64,000 nucleotides of DNA, taken from contig NZ_CP107985.1 of assembly GCF_036108815.1 (NCBI RefSeq), positions 5,890,001 to 5,954,000 of the forward strand, given 5' to 3'. The stretch comes from Streptomyces sp. NBC_00353. GTDB lineage: Bacteria > Actinomycetota > Actinomycetes > Streptomycetales > Streptomycetaceae. Positions within the stretch are counted from its first letter, which is position 1. The number at the start of each line of letters is the position of its first letter. Below, one piece after another: positions 49,647 through 56,860 of this stretch. A model generated the notes under the pieces. It ran no database searches, had not been told where the DNA came from, and saw only the letters and a list, made by a program, of their open reading frames with translations. The position numbers and the translations under genes were made by a program.

Positions 49647-50972
49647 CTAGTCGTTGACGCAGGTGTTGCCCGCCGCAGGATTGAGCACTCCGATGACGTT
49701 CACCGTGTTGCCGCACACGTTGACGGGGATGTCCACCGGGGCCTGTACGACGTTGCCGGACAGCAGACCGGGCGAGCCCGTCGCGGTGCCCACGGCTGAG
49801 TCCTTCGCCTCGACGGTCAGGGTCGTGGGGTCCGGGAGATTCAGGCCGACCGTGGTGATCCCGGCAGGGCGGTTGACGTAGGTTCCCGCCTCGTCGGCGG
49901 TGACATTCACCGTGACCGTGCAGGACTCCGTGCCGACGGCCAGGTCGCCGCCGTCCAGAGCCACCGACGAGCCGCCCGGCTCAGCGGTGACGGTGCCGTC
50001 GCCGCAGGTCGTCGACGCGTTCGCGTCCGAGGCCACGCTCACGCCGTCGGGCAGGCTGTCGGTGAAGCCGAAGTCGTTCTTCGCCGCCAGTTCACTGGTG
50101 TTGGTCACCGTCATCGTGAGCGTCGAGGTGTCACCCTCGTCGATGGTGGCGGGACTGAACGCCTTGTCCAGCTGCGGAGTCGCATCCAGGATCCGAATGT
50201 TGTCGAAGGCGTGGTCATTACCGCCCCAGCTGCCTTGCCCATTGACCATCTTGATGCCCAACTCGGTGCCGTTGAAAAGTACGGCCCTGTCGCTGGCGAA
50301 CGACCCGGCCATGAGCCCACTTCTTCCTCCCGGGTAGGGGTGGGAGTTGGGGTCGGTGCAGGGATTGATGGGGGTGGTGAAGGTCGGGATGTCCGGACCG
50401 CCGCCAGTGAGGTAGAACTTCAGCAGCGAATCCTCGTAATTGCAATTATCTGCCGCTACGTCCACCGCGAAGGTGAAGTAGCGGTTCGGCTTCGCGATCG
50501 GGATCGGCTGCTCGGTCCGGAATTCCACCCGGTCGGCACCAGGGTCTACATTGTCGCTGTACGCCGATACTGCGTGGTTGGCCGGCGGATTCGTCCCGCC
50601 GATCTGCCCCAGCACATCGGCCATGTCCTTCAGCTGCGGCACCCACCGGCAGCCAGGCTGATCAGCACCGGTCCGGCTCAGGATGATGCCGTTGCACTGT
50701 CCGTGGTCAAGCCACGCTGGGTCGGCCGTGTACGTCTCGTTCAGCGGTGGAGCCCCGACGTAGTCCTCCAGGAAGACCGGGGTCTCGCCTGCCTGCTCGA
50801 AGTCCTCGAGGAACACCGTGGCCGGAGCCTGCGGGACCCCCGGAGTGCCGGGGGCGTGAGTGACGTTCACACCCGCCGGCGTGACCACGGCCTGGGCCTG
50901 ACCGGCCGGCGGAGCACTCGCGATCGCGAGAGCCACCACAGACACCGATGCAGCGCTCCAGGAAAGCTTCAC
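49647..50972 (-). CDS. Secreted protein with a single C-terminal chaplin domain
   Basis: 441 residues from a GTG at 50972-50970, preceded by a GGTGG 11 bases upstream. KLSWSAASVSVVALAIASAPP is a Sec signal cleaved near QAQA (in pieces). The middle is a beta-rich DUF11/DUF7933-like region (about 245-380), with STLTMTVTNTSELAAKNDFGF and GGSSVALDGGDLAVGTESC. The last 42 residues are a chaplin domain: SPGLLSGNVVQAPVDIPVNV, then CGNTVNVIGVLNP and GNTC, with the two domain cysteines in place. Chaplins polymerise into amyloid that coats aerial hyphae. Known long chaplins have two chaplin domains and a sortase signal; this has one and no LAXTG or C-terminal membrane helix. Confidence 0.85.
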   Translation of the reverse strand: MKLSWSAASVSVVALAIASAPPAGQAQAVVTPAGVNVTHAPGTPGVPQAPATVFLEDFEQAGETPVFLEDYVGAPPLNETYTADPAWLDHGQCNGIILSRTGADQPGCRWVPQLKDMADVLGQIGGTNPPANHAVSAYSDNVDPGADRVEFRTEQPIPIAKPNRYFTFAVDVAADNCNYEDSLLKFYLTGGGPDIPTFTTPINPCTDPNSHPYPGGRSGLMAGSFASDRAVLFNGTELGIKMVNGQGSWGGNDHAFDNIRILDATPQLDKAFSPATIDEGDTSTLTMTVTNTSELAAKNDFGFTDSLPDGVSVASDANASTTCGDGTVTAEPGGSSVALDGGDLAVGTESCTVTVNVTADEAGTYVNRPAGITTVGLNLPDPTTLTVEAKDSAVGTATGSPGLLSGNVVQAPVDIPVNVCGNTVNVIGVLNPAAGNTCVND

Positions 50973-51682
50973 TGCGGAAATTGCCACCACCTCGTTTCCA
51001 ATCACCACAGCGCATAGGGAACAACGGTGGACATGGACAGTCCAATCCACTTGCATGCACGCTGAAATACAGGGCGTTCAAATTTCAGCACACGCACCCC
51101 GGAACCCGAAGGCCGGCGAGCTGGGCGATTGCATTCCTCACTGCATTGGTCGAGCTGAGAATTAACCCTATGAGGCGATATCGGAATTCCATAAATGCAA
51201 CGAGCGGGACCTTTCTTGGGCCCTTCCCCTTCTCCGTGGGATAAATAGGATTTTTCTCCTGGCGGCGGCCCGGATTGCCGTCCGGCAAGCGGGGCGTACC
51301 GCCGTATGGCCCACGTGGGGTTTTGGGAAGGGAAAGGCGGGCTGCTTGGGTGGTGGCGTCGCCCGGACCACGGGACATGCGCCCCCGGCCGGCCACGGCC
51401 GGGCGACAATCCGCCCCCCGACTCGGGAGGGGGCGGACGGCTGGGTTTGCCCGCACTGCAGGCCGGGATGCGCGGGGCCCAGTCCGGCAAGAGGATCGGT
51501 GTGCGAGTGAACGGGATTCGTTGTTCGACGACTTTGGGAGTCACTTCGCATACTGCGACGGTGATCAATGTCGATGAGTTCGGGAGTCACTCACCGCCCC
51601 TGGCGGTATCAGCGCCTAGCTTCGTCACAGGGCCCGGTGCCGGATTCCGGGTTCGACTCCCATCGAAAGGATTCAGCCCTTC
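50973..51682. other. AT-richer intergenic region, no gene recognised
   Basis: 710 bases upstream of the chaplin-domain gene, visibly less GC-rich from 51000 to 51270 than the rest of the window, with stretches such as GAATTAACC and GATAAATAGGATTTTT. It probably holds the developmental promoter(s) of the chaplin-domain gene and the promoter of the 120-residue gene. No tRNA or coding region was found; several short frames here lack coding character. Confidence 0.5.
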
Positions 51683-52045
51683 ATGGATGACGACAGCTGG
51701 GTCGAACGAGGCCAGAAGATCGGCACCACGAACGAGCTGCGGGAGTACGTCGCCGCGATCCGCGCAGAGGTGCACCACATGCAGACGGGGCTGGGCCGCG
51801 CCGCGTGGGGCGTGCTCAAGGGGCGTTCCTGGCTCGACACTCCACGTGACGAGCGCTTCGACCACGCCGACGTTCTGCGCGAACAGTTGGACATGACCGT
51901 CACCCCGGCCGGGATGGCCGCCAAGGACGCCGTGTACCGGCAGTCGCTCGCGGCTCTCCTCGTCGCCCTGGACGCGGTTGAACGCGTGACCCTCACCGCC
52001 TGGCTCGCCGACATCAACGCCAAGGACCCCGACCGGCCGGTGTGA
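51683..52045 (+). CDS. Small helical protein of unknown function
   Basis: 120 residues from the ATG at 51683 behind AAAGGA. Mostly helix-forming, with NELREYVAAIRAEVHHMQTG and SLAALLVALDAVERVTLTAW, no cysteines and no signal. It is the last gene before the tRNA-derived sequence that marks the island boundary, so it belongs to the host chromosome. I do not recognise the family. Confidence 0.55.
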   Translation: MDDDSWVERGQKIGTTNELREYVAAIRAEVHHMQTGLGRAAWGVLKGRSWLDTPRDERFDHADVLREQLDMTVTPAGMAAKDAVYRQSLAALLVALDAVERVTLTAWLADINAKDPDRPV

Positions 52046-52177
52046 GCCTCGCCCCGGGTTCTCCCCGTGGTTTCAGGACGGACCGCGCGGGGTCCGCCCT
52101 CGATGTCGAAGATTTCGGGTGTCAGCAACCCGCATCGCGTAGCGGTCTCCCGCTTGTCGCCCGAGGCCATTGCCGTC

Positions 52178-52212
52178 AAAACGCTCCGGACCATCCCGGT
52201 CCGAGGCGTTTT
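52178..52212. terminator. Hairpin terminator next to att copy A
   Basis: AAAACGCTCCGGACC (52178-52192) pairs with GGTCCGAGGCGTTTT (52198-52212), two mismatches. Its core resembles the terminator beside the intact tRNA at 59433-59467, which suggests it is the original 3' flank of the tRNA before insertion. Confidence 0.7.
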
Positions 52213-52227
52213 CCCTGGTCACGCTTG

Positions 52228-52269
52228 TGCGCCCGGCAGGGTTCGAACCTGCGACACCCGCTTTGGGAG
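52228..52269 (-). repeat. att copy A: tRNA-Arg 3'-half fragment
   Basis: 42 bases matching the intact tRNA-Arg at 59474-59515 at 39 positions. Together with copy B and the intact gene it marks tandem integration events into the tRNA. This is the outermost and most diverged copy. Confidence 0.75.
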
Positions 52270-52291
52270 CGTGGTGGGGCGGGTTGGGGTC

Positions 52292-52367
52292 TGACCTGCG
52301 GGATGCAGACTTCGGCGTCTGCTGGTCGTGGCCCCCGTCAACGGCCGCAGTTCCCCGTGAGTCCCCG
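52292..52367. repeat. Island flank repeat, module A
   Basis: TGACCTGCGG at 52292 and GTTCCCCGTGAGTCCCCG at 52350, 58 bases apart, following att copy A. The same pair occurs at 55568/55628, and TGACCTGCGG also at 56429 and 56445. Confidence 0.6.
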
Positions 52368-52459
52368 CCCGATCTGGCGCGGTTGTGGCACGAGGCACTT
52401 CTGACCGGTGCGTTGGTCTCTGTGAGTCCGTGCTCGTCCGACGCGGTGTGCTGCGGTTG

Positions 52460-52942
52460 TCACGCAGTTGGACCACGCGGCTCTATGAGCGAGATTGTGC
52501 TCTCGTTCGTCGGCCAGATCATCACCGCATGCAGCCTCGCCCGGTCTACATGTGCTCGGCAATGCGGACAGCGAGTTACCCACCGATGATGCCGGAGGTG
52601 GTCACCGAAAAAGGGGAGGGTCGCTGCTTGAAGTACGTCCACCCGCCCGTCGCATACTCGGCATCGCCAGCCGCGTCCCCACTCGGTGAGCATCACCCCG
52701 AACAACTCTTCGCGGGTCCACGGAGCAGCACCGCTTCCTGCGTCGGGCAGTTGCGACAGTTCAGGCCAGACCGCGATATAGGGCAACAGTGAGTCACTTC
52801 TTCTCACATGCAGCAGAGCGGGCCGAAAGCGATCGTTGCACCGCAACTCGTCGGGGATGGCGAGACCCGGGTTGATGGGCAGGCTGTCACCGGATGCGTA
52901 AATGGTCACGTCCGCCCAGGGGCCCAGAACAACCGTCTGCAT
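52460..52942 (-). CDS. Zinc-ribbon protein of unknown function (island cargo)
   Basis: 160 residues from the ATG at 52942-52940 with GGAAGGGGG upstream, a strong ribosome-binding site. The second half contains CRVC (near residue 94) and CPHC (near 125), a likely four-cysteine zinc site, within WGRGWRCRVCDGRVDVLQA and WVTRCPHCRAHVDRARLH. The first half, LGPWADVTIYASGDSLPIN, has ordinary protein composition. The family is not recognised. Confidence 0.65.
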   Translation of the reverse strand: MQTVVLGPWADVTIYASGDSLPINPGLAIPDELRCNDRFRPALLHVRRSDSLLPYIAVWPELSQLPDAGSGAAPWTREELFGVMLTEWGRGWRCRVCDGRVDVLQAATLPFFGDHLRHHRWVTRCPHCRAHVDRARLHAVMIWPTNESTISLIEPRGPTA

Positions 52943-53107
52943 ACTGACCCCCTTCCTGTTGGGGCTCGGGATTGGAGCCTCGTCCCTACCAGGTCGATCG
53001 TGGGGGCCTGTCGATGTCGGTCAGCCCGCTCCGTACTTCGGCCGGCGGGCTACTGAGGTTCGGCGTTGACCAGCATCGTTCGTGCCGGTTGGTGTCAGGC
53101 GCTGCTG

Positions 53108-53425
53108 TCAGGAATCGGGCTGCCCTTGACGTGCGTCCGTATCCCCGTTTGTAGTGCGTCGAGCTCTCACAGGCCTGCCGAGGACCTGAAGCACCGCGCC
53201 GAGCACGACGAGAATCAGGGCGACGGTGGCGAGGCCGGCGGCCACTTGATAGGACCATCCGACCAGCCTTGGTACTCCGTTCAAGGCCAGGCCGCCACCC
53301 ATCGCGATGGCACCCCAACCAGCCATCAGGTGATGCCGGTACTGCGCTGCTCTCCAACCGCTCAAGGTCAACGTTCCCGCGGCTGCCATCAAGCATCCGC
53401 AGGCCAACATGATCCACGCTGTCAT
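53108..53425 (-). CDS. Small membrane protein (island cargo)
   Basis: 105 residues from the ATG at 53425-53423 behind GGAGGAG. Three hydrophobic segments (MTAWIMLACGCLMAAAGTLT, MAGWGAIAMGGGLALNGV, VAAGLATVALILVVLGAVL) are followed by a charged 20-residue tail. Longer in-frame upstream starts add non-protein-like sequence. Function unknown. Confidence 0.65.
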   Translation of the reverse strand: MTAWIMLACGCLMAAAGTLTLSGWRAAQYRHHLMAGWGAIAMGGGLALNGVPRLVGWSYQVAAGLATVALILVVLGAVLQVLGRPVRARRTTNGDTDARQGQPDS

Positions 53426-54011
53426 GGCACTCCTCCGCCGGGAGGGTACCGCGCGGTCGGCGGAGTCTTGATGCCACCCTGACCGCCGCCTCAACTCCTG
53501 GCGAAACCGCGAACTTGCGCGAGAGAACCGCACCGAACTGGAAGCCTTCGACACCGTGGGGGAGTGGTGACCGTGGAACGGTTGCTCACGCGTCCGTATT
53601 CGTCGCGTAAGTCTGCTCAGCACTGCGAAGCTGCCCGGTCGCAGGGTCGCGGTATCGAGCCTGCCAAGGACCGGACTTGAGTTGCCGGACCGAACCAAAG
53701 CGCCGACGGTTGCCCTTCCTGTTGGCCATCAGACGGCCCTCCGAAGGCCGGCCGAGCGAGGAGTGACCGGCTCAAAGGTGTGGGCGTCGATGAAGGCGGT
53801 GACGGCTCTCTCGGGGATGCGGATGTGTCGGCCTGGCCCCCTCGGACCAGCCAGGTCTGCGGGGCGACGGCCCGGACGGGCTGGGGCTCACATCTCAAAT
53901 CGGTTCAGGCGAAGGGCATTTAGCCAGTCCCCGTTAGGCTCCCTCAGCCTCGGCACGCGCCGGGGCTTCTTGTGCGGGGTGCTCCCAGGCGGGGCACCGG
54001 GGGGTGGGCGA
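53426..54011. other. Island stretch with gene remnants
   Basis: 586 bases. On the plus strand 53488-53570 reads LNSWRNRELARENRTELE, then AFDTVGEW and a stop, like the charged C-terminus of a lost gene. On the minus strand 53729-53848 is the excisionase-like remnant. Neither has an intact start. Confidence 0.45.
53729..53848 (-). pseudogene. Excisionase-like (Xis/HTH) C-terminal remnant
   Basis: The minus strand reads GRHIRIPERAVTAFIDAHTF, then EPVTPRSAGLRRAV and a stop at 53731-53729. This matches the wing and C-terminal end of the small MerR-like excisionases of actinomycete integrative elements, where R-x-R-I-P-x-x-A-V and an EPVT tail recur. The DNA-recognition helix upstream is not found in frame, so the gene is truncated or frameshifted. 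Recognition is by pattern only. Confidence 0.45.
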
Positions 54012-54803
54012 ATGATGAATGCTTCTGCGGTCGGAAGACGGGTCGTTGCGGCGGCGGGTGTCGTGTCGGTGCTGGCGCTGACCGGCGCGTGCGTTGCGGA
54101 CAGCGGGGACGATGCTGGGGGACGTAAGAAGTCTGCGACCGCCGGGTCCGCCTTGCCTGCGAGCTCGGCGCCGCAGCAGGCATCCGGATCGCTTGCCTCC
54201 GCGGCCGGGAAGGGGCTCGACCAGAAGGGCCTCGACCGCCTGGCGCTGACCGCGCACGACGTCCCCGGCTATACCGTCGACACCGTCACGGGCAAGGGCA
54301 GCCCGGTGGACCACGACGTGCTCGCGACCTACCGCGCCGTCACGCCCGCGCTTTGCCGACCTGTCTACGCGGCCGCACAGCTGGGCAGCCTGCACGACTT
54401 CACGGCCCAGGTCAGCCAGGACGTCGTGTCCGCCTCCGACGATCTCGGGCAGCACGCGAGTGTCGACCTGACGTCCTACACCCTTGCCGACGCCCGAACG
54501 GTGATGACCGAACTGCGCGCAGCGCTTCCGAAGTGCGCCACCGCCGAGATGCGCCCGTCCGCTGCCCACCCCGGTGCTGGGCTGGGGTATTCCGGTACCC
54601 GGTCCCGGTCCGTTTCCGGTTTCGGCGACGAGACACTCGCTTTCGACGCCACCCAGTTCGTCGATGGCGGGGGACCCAGCATCCCCGTCACCGTCCTGGT
54701 CGTCCGCCAGGACTCCACCATTGCCACCTTCCTGTCCCTCGACCCCTTCCAGCCCTCCATTCCCCAGGACATCGTCGACGCGCAGCTGAAGAAGCTCGCC
54801 TGA
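54012..54803 (+). CDS. Putative lipoprotein
   Basis: 263 residues from the ATG at 54012 (a second ATG follows directly). The N-terminus VVAAAGVVSVLALTGACVAD has a lipobox, LTGA-Cys, so the mature protein should be lipid-anchored at the membrane's outer face. A Ser/Ala-rich linker precedes a folded domain with LDRLALTAHDVPGYTVDTV and TALPKCAT-like segments. Streptomyces genomes hold many such lipoproteins of unknown role. It lies just inside the second island segment boundary. Confidence 0.75.
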   Translation: MMNASAVGRRVVAAAGVVSVLALTGACVADSGDDAGGRKKSATAGSALPASSAPQQASGSLASAAGKGLDQKGLDRLALTAHDVPGYTVDTVTGKGSPVDHDVLATYRAVTPALCRPVYAAAQLGSLHDFTAQVSQDVVSASDDLGQHASVDLTSYTLADARTVMTELRAALPKCATAEMRPSAAHPGAGLGYSGTRSRSVSGFGDETLAFDATQFVDGGGPSIPVTVLVVRQDSTIATFLSLDPFQPSIPQDIVDAQLKKLA

Positions 54804-55113
54804 CCTCGTCGGGCGGGGGGATGACGTACGCACCGCGGTTCACAGCACACCTTCGGCCAGGGGATCCGGCCTCCACGCAGCTGTAATGGCACGGGTGTGG
54901 CACGACCCCGGATACGACGAAGGGCCGGCCCGGGAGGAAACCTCTCCTGAGCTGCCCCTTCTCTCTGTGCCCCCGGCAGGATTCGAACCTGCGACACCCG
55001 CTTCAGGAGTTCGATCAACCGGGAGCTACTGCATGTTGTGGTGAAGAGTGCGGTGGCGTTGCGGACTGCTGGGAATCGTGGAGGTACGCCGTCGTTGATG
55101 TCAGCTGTGGATG
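54804..55113. other. Island junction with att copy B
   Basis: 310 bases containing att copy B (54968-55009) and, at 55094-55116, GTTGATGTCA-N6-GATGTCA, the same two-part motif found after the integrase remnant at 59411-59433. This suggests a second integrase 3' end once lay here. No gene. Confidence 0.6.
54968..55009 (-). repeat. att copy B: tRNA-Arg 3'-half fragment
   Basis: 41 of 42 bases identical to 59474-59515 of the intact tRNA-Arg; the one difference is C for T at 55004. The match runs from the anticodon loop to the 3' end of the tRNA, the usual core of tRNA-targeting integrases, and stops abruptly on both sides. Confidence 0.9.
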
Positions 55114-55338
55114 TCAGGCAGTCCGGGGCACGATGCTCACCGCGCGGTAGTCGTACCCGTCCTGCTTGAAGCCAGGGGCTTCCCATGTGAGGTCGACCTG
55201 CTGTCCGGCCGACAGCGTGCGGAAGCCGGTCGCCTGGATGTCGGCGTAGTGGCCGAAGCAGCCGCCGGGGGTCTCGGGGGAGTCGAGAACGCCCCACCCC
55301 TGCTCGTCGTCCCACTCGCGGACAGTCGCAGTCACCAT
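55114..55338 (-). CDS. Cold-shock-domain-like protein
   Basis: 74 residues from the ATG at 55338-55336. ATVREWDDEQGWGVLDSPE resembles the RNP1 strand of cold-shock proteins and GGCFGHYADIQATGFRTLSA the RNP2 region, followed by VDLTWEAPGF. The OB-fold would bind single-stranded RNA or DNA. It is shorter and more diverged than housekeeping CspA-type proteins. No clear ribosome-binding site was found. Confidence 0.7.
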   Translation of the reverse strand: MVTATVREWDDEQGWGVLDSPETPGGCFGHYADIQATGFRTLSAGQQVDLTWEAPGFKQDGYDYRAVSIVPRTA

Positions 55339-55792
55339 GGAGGGAAGCCTACGGCTTCCACCACGCAGACGCGCCTGGCGCATAAGCCTGGGAATCACCG
55401 CGCTTCTGACGGCCATTGACCATCCGAACAGCAGCAGCGGGCGCCAAGAGATGTCCTGGGGCTCGCCCCTGACACCCGCTGTTGACCGTGGTTTACCGGC
55501 TTGACGGGCACGGATCGGGCACGCCGGTGAGCACCGCTTTAGGAGCGAGGCGGGGCGATCACATGCGTGACCTGCGGATTCCGTACCCGTGGGCAGAGTC
55601 CGGCCGAGGTCACCCCTGGGGACCCCGGTTCCCCGTGAGTCTCCGTCCGTTCTGGCACGCGAGTGGCACGGCCACAGGACCGTTCCTTGGGCTCCCGCGA
55701 TGCGAACTGCGGGCGGTGCGGTCGCTGAGGGCTGCTCGGCTGACCATGATCGGCTCGTAGACAGCACGGTCAAGATCCGGCAGGATCGGCGG
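55339..55792. other. Island stretch with a degenerate att-like copy and flank repeat
   Basis: 454 bases. CGCTTTAGGAGCGAGGCGGGG at 55535 (about 20 bases) resembles the anticodon-loop end of the att copies, followed by TGACCTGCGG (55568) and GTTCCCCGTGAGTCTCCG (55628). It looks like a third, older insertion scar. No intact gene. Confidence 0.5.
55568..55645. repeat. Island flank repeat, module C
   Basis: TGACCTGCGG at 55568 and GTTCCCCGTGAGTCTCCG at 55628, 60 bases apart, repeating the arrangement at 52292-52367 with a few substitutions. Confidence 0.6.
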
Positions 55793-56374
55793 ATGTTGAG
55801 GTGGGAACGGCCGGTGGTGGTCGCCGTATGCGGGTCCCCGGGGGCCGGAAAGACCACCGTTGCCTGCGCAACGGCGCGTCGCCTCGGTGTGCCGTTCCTG
55901 ACCCGGGATGAGATCAAGGTCGGTCTCGGGCTGTCCTCCGCCTCCGTCGGCAAGGGCGGCGGTGTTCAGCTCAACCCGGACTTCCACATCGCCGGCGGTC
56001 CTGTGAGCCTCCGCGCTGAGGCCGTGATGGTCAACGCAGCCCGGCTCTTCGCCTCCTCAGGGGTGAGCTTCGTCGTGGAGTCCTCCGTGTTGTCGCACAA
56101 GCTGCTGGATGCGCTACTCGCATCTGACGCCCGAGTGCTCGCTGTTCACGTCGTCGCCCACGAATCGGTCATCGACGAGCGCCTCCGCGCCCGAGCGGCC
56201 GAAGGCGGGGCAGTCGACCGACAGCTCTCATCTCAGTTCCAGCGAGGCGAGATGAAGCGGTCGATTTTCGATCCGCCGGGTGGAGTCGATGTCGTCGTTG
56301 AAGTCGACACCTCAGATGATGGTGATCCGGACATCGAACCCATCGAGGCAGCCGTCGTCGCCCTGATTCGGTGA
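55793..56374 (+). CDS. P-loop ATPase/kinase-like protein (island cargo)
   Basis: 193 residues from the ATG at 55793. Walker A is CGSPGAGKTTVACATARRLG near residue 12-20, followed by VPFLTRDEIKVGLG, in which the aspartate sits where small-molecule kinases and zeta-type toxins bind substrate. FVVESSVLSHKLLDALL and VIDERLRARA follow, as in AAA_33/kinase-like proteins. It could be a kinase or a toxin-like enzyme; no antitoxin gene is apparent. Nothing in the sequence decides. Confidence 0.7.
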   Translation: MLRWERPVVVAVCGSPGAGKTTVACATARRLGVPFLTRDEIKVGLGLSSASVGKGGGVQLNPDFHIAGGPVSLRAEAVMVNAARLFASSGVSFVVESSVLSHKLLDALLASDARVLAVHVVAHESVIDERLRARAAEGGAVDRQLSSQFQRGEMKRSIFDPPGGVDVVVEVDTSDDGDPDIEPIEAAVVALIR

Positions 56375-56860
56375 CCGAACGCCGCTCAAAGGTCCCTAGT
56401 TTGGAAGACCTCGTATGCGGACGGGGCCTGACCTGCGGAGACGCTGACCTGCGGCTGAGCTGCCAGGTCCCCGTGGTTCCCCGCTGCGTTCCTTTGGTTC
56501 GGGCACGCGGCGGGCAGGCTTACATCAGCTTGTTGATCAGGGGCGTGAGGGCTGTGATGACGCCAGCTGCGGCCGTAAGCCCGTCTGTAACGGGGCACCC
56601 CGGACAGCTCTCATTTTGACTGTCCGGGCGGTTGTCGCAGGTCAGCGCCCAAACCGGACAGGCGGACAGCTGGGACACTGGTTATCCCTGGTCGAAGCCC
56701 ATGAGTGGCTTCGATCAACGCGGGTGGCGGGAGCGAAGCCGTGGGAGCACCGACCGTCTGGTGGTCCGTATTCGTGCCGGGGGCTGTTCGGGTACCCGAC
56801 GTGGCGTGACGGTCCATCGGCACGCCGCTCGGGCAGTCTGGGTGGTGGAGGTGGATCTTT
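56375..56860. other. Island intergenic region with repeats, upstream of the SpoIIE-type gene
   Basis: 486 bases with no gene. TGACCTGCGG occurs twice (56429, 56445), and a set of CGGACAG repeats, partly as a 9-bp stem, lies at 56599-56669. The regulator of the SpoIIE-type gene may act here. Confidence 0.45.
56599..56669. promoter_or_regulatory. CGGACAG repeat cluster, candidate operator
   Basis: CCCGGACAG (56599-56607) pairs with CTGTCCGGG (56620-56628); CGGACAG recurs at 56655-56661 and 56663-56669. Three direct copies and one inverted copy in 71 bases, about 190 bases before the SpoIIE-type gene. Confidence 0.4.

Larger units (their letters stand above)
52046..52459. other. Island edge: terminator, att copy and flanking repeat, no gene
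   Basis: 414 bases holding an imperfect hairpin terminator (52178-52212), the most diverged tRNA-Arg 3'-half copy (52228-52269) and a repeated flank (52270-52395). Short ORFs here encode the FEPAT / RVRVQ-type peptides that are known artefacts of translating tRNA sequence. Confidence 0.7.

Noticed and set aside
51640..51665. GGGTTCGACTCCC, resembling a tRNA T-arm
   Set aside because: Only three base pairs form in the would-be T-stem and no D- or anticodon arm is present upstream; not a tRNA.
52170..52589. Small plus-strand ORF with a RPAGFEPATPAL-like peptide
   Set aside because: This peptide is a known artefact of translating tRNA-derived sequence; the region is att copy A.
54476..55315. 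279-residue minus-strand ORF containing KRVSQVRILPGAQ
   Set aside because: The peptide is translated from the tRNA-Arg fragment (att copy B), and the rest is opposite or between real genes.
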